From Crossiella sp. S99.2 (GTDB taxonomy: Bacteria > Actinomycetota > Actinomycetes > Mycobacteriales > Pseudonocardiaceae), in contig NZ_JALMDK010000013.1 in NCBI RefSeq assembly GCF_023094165.1, forward strand, positions 1 to 64,000: 64,000 bases of DNA, read 5' to 3'. Every line of letters starts with the position of its first letter. The stretch's first letter is position 1. A program made the position numbers and the translations under genes. The notes under the pieces were generated by a model. That model saw only the letters and a list, made by a program, of their open reading frames with translations, did no database searches and was not told the DNA's origin. Positions 8,602-15,425 of the stretch are shown one piece after another.

Positions 8602-9203
8602 TCCGGATCCTGATCGCCGAGGACATGCACCTCATCCGGGGCGCACTGGCCGCGCTGCTGTCCCTGGAGGCCGACTTCACGGTGGTGGCCCAGCTGGACC
8701 GCGGTGACGGAATCCTCGCCGCGGCAAGGGAATCCACACCGGACGTGGCAGTGCTCGACATCGACCTGCCCAGCCTGGACGGGCTCAGCGCCGCCGAACA
8801 ACTGCACCGCGAACTGCCTGCCTGCCGCACGCTGATCCTCACCGGCCTCAGCCAGCCCGGAAACCTGTTGCGCGCCCTCAACGCCGGCGTGCGCGGATTC
8901 ATCGTCAAGGACGCGCCCGCGCAGACCCTGACCGAGGGCATCCGCCGGGTACACCGGGGCGAACGGGTGCTGGACCCGGACCTGGTCGCCACCGCGCTGG
9001 AAACCGGGGCCAGCCCGCTGACCGCCAGGGAGACCGAGGTGCTGGCCACCGCGGTCAGCGGCGACTCCACCGAGGAGATCGGCCGCGCCCTGGCCCTGTC
9101 CCCCGCCACCGTGCGCAACTACCTCTCCAACGCGATCAGCAAGGTCGGCGCCCGCAACCGCATCGACGCAATCCGCATCGCCCGCGACGCCGGCTGGCTC
9201 TAA
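8598..9203 (+). CDS. Response regulator, NarL/LuxR family
   Basis: A 201-residue regulator. The receiver domain (residues 1-120) shows the acidic pair ED at 8-9, phospho-acceptor Asp54 in VLDIDLP, conserved Thr in ILTGL and Lys in VKDAP. The C-terminal LuxR-type helix-turn-helix begins at LTARETEVLA (residues 137-195). GTG start at 8598 is coupled (GTGA) to the kinase, its evident partner. Its targets cannot be inferred from the sequence. Confidence 0.92.
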   Translation: MIRILIAEDMHLIRGALAALLSLEADFTVVAQLDRGDGILAAARESTPDVAVLDIDLPSLDGLSAAEQLHRELPACRTLILTGLSQPGNLLRALNAGVRGFIVKDAPAQTLTEGIRRVHRGERVLDPDLVATALETGASPLTARETEVLATAVSGDSTEEIGRALALSPATVRNYLSNAISKVGARNRIDAIRIARDAGWL

Positions 9204-9215
9204 CCCGCCCTCACC

Positions 9216-9336
9216 GTGTTGGCCGTTCCGGACGGCGAGTTGGCCCAACTGGTACGCCGAGTTGGCCCAAGTGGGCGTACCAGTTGGCCCAAGTGGTACC
9301 AGTTCGGCCAAGACTGGGTACGACAACGGCCAACAC
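9216..9336. repeat. Modular intergenic inverted repeat, copy 1 (fullest copy)
   Basis: Outer 12-base arms GTGTTGGCCGTT (9216-9227) and AACGGCCAACAC (9325-9336) enclose an inner stem ACTGGTACGCC / GGCGTACCAGT with several TTGGCCCAA boxes. The element fills the space between two convergent genes (stops at 9203 and 9363), so it probably also ends transcription in both directions. Related copies are at 20805, 49113 and 63917. Confidence 0.8.
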
Positions 9337-9362
9337 GCCGGCGCGGTACGGACCGGACCGGG

Positions 9363-9761
9363 CTAGGGCGACGGGATCTCCTGGTCTGCGCGGAAGGTCG
9401 CGCACCGCTCTGGCACGTCCTGCCGGCAGCTGAGCAGGTGCCGCAGGTAGGCGCCGGTGCGTTCCAGTTGCTGGATCTCCTTGTCCACCAACGCGATCCG
9501 CGCGCTGACCGTGTCCAGCCAGTCGTGTGTGGCGGTGCGTCCGGCCAGCAGCACGCCGATCTCCTCCAGGCTGAACCGGCCGAGGTCGCGCCAGTGCCGG
9601 ATGGCCGCGATCCGGTAGAGCTGGTCGGTGTCGTAGTAACGGCGGCCACCGCGGCGGTGCGGGGTGATCAGGCCGCGGCGCTCCCAGTAGTGCAGCGTGG
9701 AGACCGGCAGGCCGAAGTGGGCGGCGGTGGTCCGGATCGAGCAGAGCGTGTCCACCAGCAC
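9363..9761 (-). CDS. MerR-family transcriptional regulator
   Basis: A 132-residue regulator with the N-terminal winged helix-turn-helix (TAAHFGLPVSTLHYWERRGL, then GGRRYYDTDQLYRI) and a long dimerisation helix ending in a tail with two Cys (LLSCRQDVPERC). Effector unknown; the Cys pair could bind metal or sense redox but is also seen in non-metal MerR proteins. The GTG at 9761 is chosen because GAGG is six bases upstream; an upstream ATG at 9803 would lie inside the iron box. It diverges from the amidase operon, and a 16-base palindrome in the 63-base gap is its likely operator. Confidence 0.85.
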   Translation of the reverse strand: MLVDTLCSIRTTAAHFGLPVSTLHYWERRGLITPHRRGGRRYYDTDQLYRIAAIRHWRDLGRFSLEEIGVLLAGRTATHDWLDTVSARIALVDKEIQQLERTGAYLRHLLSCRQDVPERCATFRADQEIPSP

Positions 9762-9763
9762 AG

Positions 9764-9807
9764 TTGACCTCAACCCGGGTTGAGCTTGCAAGGTAAGCCT
9801 CACCTAA
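9764..9807 (+). promoter_or_regulatory. Composite MerR/IdeR promoter of the amidase-exporter operon
   Basis: TTGACC (9764-9769) is followed after 19 bases by CAAGGT (9789-9794), the over-long spacer typical of MerR-activated promoters. A perfect 16-base palindrome CTCAACCCGGGTTGAG (9769-9784) fills the spacer. The -10 region overlaps CAAGGTAAGCCTCACCTAA (9789-9807), which fits the IdeR consensus at 15 of 19 positions. This predicts MerR activation and iron-dependent repression of the same promoter. Confidence 0.7.
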
Positions 9808-9824
9808 TCGGGGAGGGGTTGCCG

Positions 9825-11201
9825 ATGATCGACCAGCCGAGATCGCTACTGGCCGCGGCCGCCGCGTTGCGGGCCGGGGAGATCACCAGTGTGGCGCTGA
9901 CCGAGTCCGCGCTGGCCACCGCCGACCGCCTGGACGCCCGGCTCGGCGTGTACCTGACCAGGCTCGATGACCAGGCCCGGGAAGCGGCGGCGCGGGCGGA
10001 CCGGGAACTCGCGGCCGGGCTGGATCGCGGACCGCTGCACGGGATCCCGGTCGGAGTGAAGGACTCGATCGCACTGGCCGGGGCGCCCACCACGGCGCAG
10101 AGCCTGGTGTCCGATCCCGAGTTCCACGGCGGCCGGGACGCGCCGGTGGTAGCGCGGCTGCGGGCCGCGGGCGCGGTGCTCACCGGCAAGACCACGTTGA
10201 TGGAGTTCGGCATCGGCCTGCCGGATGCGGGCAAGCCGTTCCCGGTGCCGCGGCATCCACGGGATCCGGCGCGCTGGCCGGGTGGGTCGAGTTCGGGTTC
10301 GGCCAGCGGGGTGGCGGCCGGGATGTTCCTGGCCGGGATCGGTTCGGACACCGCGGGCAGCATCCGGATGCCTGCCGCGTTCTGCGGGGTCACCGGGCTG
10401 ATTCCCACCTACGGCCGGGTGCCCGCCGCGGGTTGCGTGCCGCTGGGGCCCAGTCTGGATCGGGTCGGCCCACTGGCGCACGGCGCGCTGGACTGCGCCG
10501 CGGTGCTCGCCGCGCTGACCTCGTTCACCCCGCCACGCCTCGACGACGACCTGACCGGGCTGCGGATCGGCGTGGTGCGCGAACACCACTTCCCGGCCCA
10601 TGGCGATCCCGCGGTGGCCCCGGCCTTCGACGCGGCCCTGGACGTGCTGGCCGGGCTGGGCGCGGAGCTGACCGAGGTGCGGCTGCCGCTCTGGCCGGAA
10701 CTGATCACCGCGACGCTGGTCACGGCCGAGTGCGAGGGCCTGGCCTACCACCGGGACCGTCTCAGCACGCGGTGGGCGGACTACACCGTGGCCGCCCGCG
10801 GCCTGCTGGCCAACGGCGCGCTGGTCTCGGGCGCGGATTACGTGCGGGCGGAACGGGTTCGCCAGGCCGGGCGGGCGGCTGTGGCCGCGTTGTTCGACGA
10901 GGTCGACGTGCTCGCCTGCCCGACCGCCTCCACCGGCGCGCCGCCGCTGTCCGCGCTGACCACCCCGGCCGGGCACCAGGACAACGACGGGCTGTTCGGG
11001 CTGGTGCACACGCCGTACTGGAACAGCGTGCGTAACCCGGTGCTGGCGCTGCCCATGGGCCGCACCGCCGAGGATCTGCCGCTGTCCCTGCAACTCGCCG
11101 GACCCGACTTCGGCGAGGAGTTGCTCATCCGGGTCGGCGCGGCCTTCCAGGAACACACCGGCTGGCATCGGCAACTGTCCACTGTGGAGGATGCGGCATG
11201 A
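9825..11201 (+). CDS. Amidase-signature hydrolase (AtzE/GatA-like)
   Basis: A 458-residue amidase-signature enzyme that hydrolyses an amide or carbamoyl bond. The Ser-cisSer-Lys triad is visible: Lys79 in GIPVGVKDSI, the serine cluster at 155-157 in WPGGSSSGSAS, and the nucleophile Ser179 in GSDTAGSIRMPA (the family usually has GTDTGGS). RBS GGGAGGGG precedes the ATG at 9825. The stop overlaps the start of a 57-residue AtzG-like protein, and an exporter follows, so the three are one unit. The iron box upstream suggests a role during iron limitation, for instance in making or processing a metallophore, but the substrate is not readable from sequence. Confidence 0.85.
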   Translation: MIDQPRSLLAAAAALRAGEITSVALTESALATADRLDARLGVYLTRLDDQAREAAARADRELAAGLDRGPLHGIPVGVKDSIALAGAPTTAQSLVSDPEFHGGRDAPVVARLRAAGAVLTGKTTLMEFGIGLPDAGKPFPVPRHPRDPARWPGGSSSGSASGVAAGMFLAGIGSDTAGSIRMPAAFCGVTGLIPTYGRVPAAGCVPLGPSLDRVGPLAHGALDCAAVLAALTSFTPPRLDDDLTGLRIGVVREHHFPAHGDPAVAPAFDAALDVLAGLGAELTEVRLPLWPELITATLVTAECEGLAYHRDRLSTRWADYTVAARGLLANGALVSGADYVRAERVRQAGRAAVAALFDEVDVLACPTASTGAPPLSALTTPAGHQDNDGLFGLVHTPYWNSVRNPVLALPMGRTAEDLPLSLQLAGPDFGEELLIRVGAAFQEHTGWHRQLSTVEDAA

Positions 11202-11371
11202 ACGAGGACCCTGGCGCCGTGGTGCGCACACTGCTGGCCGCGGCCGGGCTGCCCGCCCAGGGCGCCGAACTGGACGGGCTGATCGCGGGCTATCCCGGCC
11301 GCCGGGCCGCGATGGACGCCCTGTACGCGATACCGGTTCCCGAACACGACTGCGAGGGCACCGTCCAATGA
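11198..11371 (+). CDS. AtzG-like small amidase partner (57 residues)
   Basis: A 57-residue protein between amidase and exporter, linked to both by ATGA overlaps (start in the amidase stop, stop in the exporter start). The pattern LLAAAGLPAQGAELDGLIAGY followed by a short helix and the tail IPVPEHDCEG resembles the DUF4089/AtzG family, which forms a GatC-like small subunit for AtzE-type amidases. The resemblance is judged by eye from a short protein. Expected role: stabilise or complete the active site of the amidase encoded just upstream. Confidence 0.65.
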   Translation: MNEDPGAVVRTLLAAAGLPAQGAELDGLIAGYPGRRAAMDALYAIPVPEHDCEGTVQ

Positions 11372-12807
11372 GGACATCCAGCCTGGTGCTGCTACTCGCC
11401 TGCGCCGGTTCGTTCATCGTGATCATGGACGCCACCATCCTGTCCGTGGCACTGCCGGAAATCCGTACTGCACTGGGATTCACCCCGGAATCGCTGCCCT
11501 GGGTGGTCAATGCCTACACCCTGGCCTTCGCCGGATTCCTATTGCTGGGCGGGCGCTGCGCGGACGCGTTCGGGCCGCGCCGGATCCTGCTGCTCGGCCT
11601 CGGCCTGTTCACCGTGGCCCGCACGATCGGCGGCCTGGCCACCGGGCCGGGATTGCTGCTGGCCGCCAGGGCGGTGCAGGGGCTTGGCGGCGCGCTGCTG
11701 ATGCCGGTCACGCTGTCCCTGCTGACGACCACGTTCACCGAACCGGCCGCCCGTGCCAGGGCCTTGGCCACCTGGAGCGCGGTCGGCGCCATCGGCGCGG
11801 CAAGTGGTCCGGTGCTCGGCGGGCTGCTCACCGACGGGCTGAGCTGGCGCTGGGTGTTCTTCGTGACCGTGCCGATCGGGGTGGCCGCGATGGCGCTGGC
11901 CGTGCGGGTATTGCCACCGCGAGACCGCGCTGCTGGCCCGGTGCGGCTGGATGTGGTGGGCGCGGTGCTCGCCACCGCCGGACTGGTGGGCGTGGTGTAC
12001 GCGGTGATGAGCACTGCCCACAATGGACTGGGCAGTCCGTCCGTGCTGGTCCCGCTGGTCGGCGGAATCTTTGTGCTGGCGGTGTTCCTGGTGCACCAGG
12101 CCCGCTGGGCGGCCGATCCACTGGTGCCGCTCGGCGTGTTCCGGCTGGGCGCGGTGGCCGCGGCGAACGCGGTGATGTTCCTGCTGGGACTGGGTTTCTT
12201 CGCCAGCCCGATCCTGCTTTCCCTTTATCTGCAATATGTTTCCGGCTACTCCCCGATGGCCGCGGGGCTCGGCTACCTGCCGATCGGGGTGGCGATGTGC
12301 GTGGGCGCACGGGCCGCGGGCGCGCTCACCGTACGCCACGGCGCGCGCCGGGCCACCGTGCTCTGTTGCCTGGTGGGTGCGGCCGGATTTGGCGGTACGG
12401 CGGTCCTCCTGGGGGTGGACCAGCCGTACCTGCTCGCCGTCGCGCTGCCCGGCCTGGTGCTGGGACTGGGCAGCGCGGCCGCGTTCACCCCGATCACGGT
12501 GGCCGCCACCACCGGCCTGCCCGCACACCAGAACGGCCTGGCCGCCGGCGTGCTGAACACGGTCCGCCAGACCAGTGGCGCGATCGGCCTCGCGGTGCTG
12601 AGCACCCTGGCCGCGACGATCACCGCGAACCAGGGCGGCGCGAGCAGTCCCACCGCCCTGGCCGCGGGTTATTCGGCGGCCTTCCTGCTGTCGGCGGCCT
12701 TCCTGGTCGCCGCGGCACTGGTGGCCGCGTTCGCCCTCCCCCGCGGCGAATCCACCACGCCGCAACGCAACCGCACCGCGCGCGCCGGAAGTGCTCCCCT
12801 GACCTGA
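11368..12807 (+). CDS. MFS exporter, DHA2 (14-TM) drug/metabolite type
   Basis: A 479-residue proton-driven exporter with about 14 hydrophobic segments. Family marks are MDATILSVALPEIRTALG in the first segment, motif A GGRCADAFGPRR between segments 2 and 3, and motif C GPVLGGLLTDGLSWRWVF in segment 5. Operon position after an iron-regulated amidase suggests it exports the amidase product or a related small molecule (siderophore exporters of this family are known), though antibiotic efflux is equally compatible. ATG 11368 overlaps the small partner's stop. Confidence 0.88.
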   Translation: MRTSSLVLLLACAGSFIVIMDATILSVALPEIRTALGFTPESLPWVVNAYTLAFAGFLLLGGRCADAFGPRRILLLGLGLFTVARTIGGLATGPGLLLAARAVQGLGGALLMPVTLSLLTTTFTEPAARARALATWSAVGAIGAASGPVLGGLLTDGLSWRWVFFVTVPIGVAAMALAVRVLPPRDRAAGPVRLDVVGAVLATAGLVGVVYAVMSTAHNGLGSPSVLVPLVGGIFVLAVFLVHQARWAADPLVPLGVFRLGAVAAANAVMFLLGLGFFASPILLSLYLQYVSGYSPMAAGLGYLPIGVAMCVGARAAGALTVRHGARRATVLCCLVGAAGFGGTAVLLGVDQPYLLAVALPGLVLGLGSAAAFTPITVAATTGLPAHQNGLAAGVLNTVRQTSGAIGLAVLSTLAATITANQGGASSPTALAAGYSAAFLLSAAFLVAAALVAAFALPRGESTTPQRNRTARAGSAPLT

Positions 12808-12814
12808 CGGGCAC

Positions 12815-12829
12815 GTGTACGCTGTACAC
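12815..12829 (+). promoter_or_regulatory. Palindromic operator at the TetR gene start
   Basis: GTGTAC-GCT-GTACAC, perfect 6-base arms, ends immediately before the ATG at 12830. Position and symmetry fit autoregulation by the TetR protein encoded downstream; it would also lie just past the exporter stop. Confidence 0.55.
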
Positions 12830-13411
12830 ATGACCGCGAGGGGGACGGCGGACCGGATCGCCGAAGCAGCGCTGTCGATCCTGCTGGCCGAGGGCGCGCA
12901 GGCGGTGACCATGCGGCGGGTGGCCGCCGCCGCCGAGGTGACCACGATGGCCAGCTACCGGCACTTCCCGAACCGGGAGGCGTTGCTGCGCAAGGTGGTC
13001 GACACCGCCGTCGCCGAGGTCGTCGCGACCTGGGGACGGCGGCGCCCGAATCGGACCTTCCAGCAGCGGGTAGACGGGTTGCTCGCGGACTTCCTGGATT
13101 TCGCGCTGGGCAAGCCACACCTGTACACCTTCGTGATCACCGAGCCGCGGGAGGGGGTGCGGCGGTTCCCGGCGGACTTCCGGTCGGGTGAGTCGCCGAC
13201 CTTCGCGCCCGTGTTCGAGGTGGTGACCCAGGGCATCCGGGACGGCGTGCTGCTGCCCGGTGATCCGCTGGAGGTCACCCTGGCCATCACCACCCCCGTC
13301 ATGGGCCTGGTGCAGCTCTACCACGGCGGCCGGATCGCGCTGTCTCCCAAGGACTTCCGCGCGCTGTGCCGGCGCACGATCGAGAGGGTGCTCGATGGCG
13401 TCCGGGTGTGA
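12830..13411 (+). CDS. TetR-family regulator
   Basis: A 193-residue TetR protein: helix-turn-helix in residues 8-52 (ADRIAEAALSILLAEGAQAVTMRRVAAAAEV, then SYRHFPNREALLRKV), followed by a ligand-binding domain with a TetR_C-like stretch VTLAITTPVMGLVQLY. The ATG at 12830 is preferred over an in-frame GTG at 12815 because the latter would place the operator inside the coding sequence; no clear ribosome site precedes either, so the transcript may be leaderless. It lies 22 bases after the exporter and overlaps the next gene by 17 bases. Exporter control is a reasonable guess. Confidence 0.85.
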   Translation: MTARGTADRIAEAALSILLAEGAQAVTMRRVAAAAEVTTMASYRHFPNREALLRKVVDTAVAEVVATWGRRRPNRTFQQRVDGLLADFLDFALGKPHLYTFVITEPREGVRRFPADFRSGESPTFAPVFEVVTQGIRDGVLLPGDPLEVTLAITTPVMGLVQLYHGGRIALSPKDFRALCRRTIERVLDGVRV

Positions 13412-14810
13412 CCGCGTGCTGGCGACGGCAGTTTCCGCGGTGCTGTTGTACTTCGGCACCGGCATGTCCCCGATCCCGGCCCTGACCTGGCTGGCCCCGT
13501 TACCGGTGCTGCTACTGGCTTCCCGGGTGCCGGCCGGGGTCGCCGCCGGGGCCGGGTTCCTCGCCTACCTGGCGGGCACCGCGAACAGCTGGGCGTTCCA
13601 GCTGCGCTCGCACGACACCCCGCTGTGGCCGGTGGGCCTGATCTTCAACCTGGGCACGGCGCTGGTGTTCGCGCTCGCGGTCTGGGGCTTCCACCGGCAG
13701 GTGACGCGGGGCCGTCCGTTACTGGCCGCGCTGACCGCGCCCGCGCTGTGGACCGGCGCGGTGTACCTGGTGTCGGTGGTCAATCCGATGGGGTTGATGG
13801 GCACCCTGGCCAACCACTTCGGCGATGTGCCCCTGGTACTGCAGACCGCCGCGCTGACCGGGCTGTGGGGCGTGGAGTTCCTGGTGCTGCTGGTGCCGTC
13901 GGCGATCGCGGCGGCATTCGCACCGGGTGTGCGCCGGGCCGCCGGGGTGCGCGTCGGGGTGGTGGCGGCGGTCCTGGTCGCGGTGGCGCTGGGTGCGGGT
14001 GCGCTCCGACTGGCCGAGCCCGCCGGTCCGGCGCAGCGGGTGGCCGCGATCTCGACGAACCAGCGGCACTGGGCGCCGGACCTGGCCACCCCGGCCGGCC
14101 GGGACCTGGTGGCCGCCTACGCGGAGCGGATCGCCGCGCTGCCCGCGGGGGTGCGGGCGGTGGTGTTGCCCGAGGCGTCCTTCGGCGCGCCCGAACCGCG
14201 GCCCCTCGCGCTGGTCGAGCCGATGCGCAGGCTCGCCGCGGACCGGGCGCTGGACATCGTGGTGGGATTCGCGCGCCGGGACGGGGCGGTCAAGTACAAC
14301 CACGCCCTGCTGTTCCCGGCCGGCGGCGGCGAGCCGGTGTCCTACCTCAAGCACCACGACCAGGTCAGCGTGCGCGGCCACGAACTACTCATCCGGGTGG
14401 GGGCCGGCATCGAGATCTGCGCGGACGTCAACCTGGCCGTGCCCACCGCGGACTACGCCGCGGCGGGCACCGGACTGCTGCTGGTCCCGGCCGCCGACGA
14501 GGTGGACAACGGCTGGCAGCACAGCCGGATGATGCTGCTGCGCGGGGTGGAACACGGGCAGGCCACGGTGTGGTCGGCCCGCACCGGTCGGCTGCTGGTC
14601 GCCGACGGATACGGCCGGGTGCTGGCCGAGGCCCGCACCGACGGCCCGGCCCCCTTCGCCACGGTGGTCGCGGACCTGCCGACCGGGCCGGGCGCGACCC
14701 CGTTCACCCGCTTCGGCGACTGGCTCGCCTGGCTCAGCCTCGCCCTGGGTCTCGGCGGCCTGCTCTGGCCACGGCGCGCCGCGGCGTTTACCGGGGCGGG
14801 CCACGGGTAG
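13395..14810 (+). CDS. Apolipoprotein N-acyltransferase-like membrane nitrilase
   Basis: A 471-residue protein with about six N-terminal membrane segments (residues 8-205), a nitrilase-type domain (about 215-430) and a final membrane segment, the Lnt layout. The Glu-Lys-Cys triad appears preserved: Glu in VVLPEASFG, Lys in SYLKHHDQ, Cys in GIEICADVN. Lnt transfers a fatty acid to the N-terminal Cys of lipoproteins outside the membrane; sequence around the triad diverges from the enterobacterial form, so the acyl acceptor may differ. The ATG at 13395 lies inside the TetR gene, making the two a coupled unit. Confidence 0.75.
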   Translation: MASGCDRVLATAVSAVLLYFGTGMSPIPALTWLAPLPVLLLASRVPAGVAAGAGFLAYLAGTANSWAFQLRSHDTPLWPVGLIFNLGTALVFALAVWGFHRQVTRGRPLLAALTAPALWTGAVYLVSVVNPMGLMGTLANHFGDVPLVLQTAALTGLWGVEFLVLLVPSAIAAAFAPGVRRAAGVRVGVVAAVLVAVALGAGALRLAEPAGPAQRVAAISTNQRHWAPDLATPAGRDLVAAYAERIAALPAGVRAVVLPEASFGAPEPRPLALVEPMRRLAADRALDIVVGFARRDGAVKYNHALLFPAGGGEPVSYLKHHDQVSVRGHELLIRVGAGIEICADVNLAVPTADYAAAGTGLLLVPAADEVDNGWQHSRMMLLRGVEHGQATVWSARTGRLLVADGYGRVLAEARTDGPAPFATVVADLPTGPGATPFTRFGDWLAWLSLALGLGGLLWPRRAAAFTGAGHG

Positions 14811-14846
14811 TCCGGAGCTACGTTCCGCAGCCGCCAGGGAGCCCCG

Positions 14847-15290
14847 ATGTCCGCCGCCACAACGGTTCCGCGCACCCCGGTCCAGACCGCCGCACAGCTG
14901 ACGGGCCTGCTGTTCCTGATTGTCGGCATTGCCGGATTCATCCCCGGCCTGACCACCAACATCGAGGCGCTCGCCTTCGCCGGTCGCCACTCCGGCGCCC
15001 TGCTGCTGGGGGTCTTCGCCGTCTCGGTGCTGCACAACCTGGTGCACCTGGCCTTCGGCCTGGCCGCGCTGGTCCTGGCCCGCAGCACCCGCGGCGCGGC
15101 GCTGTACCTGATCGGCGGCGGGCTGCTGCTCCTGATGCTGTGGTTCTACGGGCTGGTGGTCAGCGATCACAGCCCGGCGAACTTCCTGCCGCTCAACGAG
15201 GCCGACGACTGGCTGCACCTGCTGCTGGCCCTGGGTCTGGGCACGCTGGGCTTCGGTTTTGGCGGCCGGGCAGTCCGCGAACTCGGCTAA
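14847..15290 (+). CDS. DUF4383 four-TM membrane protein
   Basis: A 147-residue integral membrane protein with four hydrophobic segments (about residues 15-35, 48-72, 82-105, 122-142). The block LFLIVGIAGFIPGLT and the NLVHLAFGLAAL and DDWLHLLLALG motifs are the recognisable features of the actinobacterial DUF4383 family. No function is known. It has its own start 36 bases after the acyltransferase and is followed by a gene-free 135-base leader before the glycosidase. Confidence 0.75.
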   Translation: MSAATTVPRTPVQTAAQLTGLLFLIVGIAGFIPGLTTNIEALAFAGRHSGALLLGVFAVSVLHNLVHLAFGLAALVLARSTRGAALYLIGGGLLLLMLWFYGLVVSDHSPANFLPLNEADDWLHLLLALGLGTLGFGFGGRAVRELG

Positions 15291-15425
15291 TCACCGAACT
15301 TGAACTGAAAAGCCGGTTCCCCGTACCCCTCGGTAGCGTCTTTCCTCAAGGTTGCGCGAAAATGTACCGTCGGCGGCACTTTGAAGCATGTTCGCGCACA
15401 CTTCATCCCCGCCAGGGAGTACGGC

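Noticed and set aside
9216..9336. CRISPR-like or tRNA-like structure in the repeated intergenic element
   Set aside because: No regular repeat-spacer pattern and no cloverleaf or anticodon arm; it is a nested inverted repeat.
13260..13394. Longer start for the acyltransferase-like gene inside TetR
   Set aside because: The extra residues are TetR sequence in another frame; ATG 13395 begins directly before the first membrane segment.
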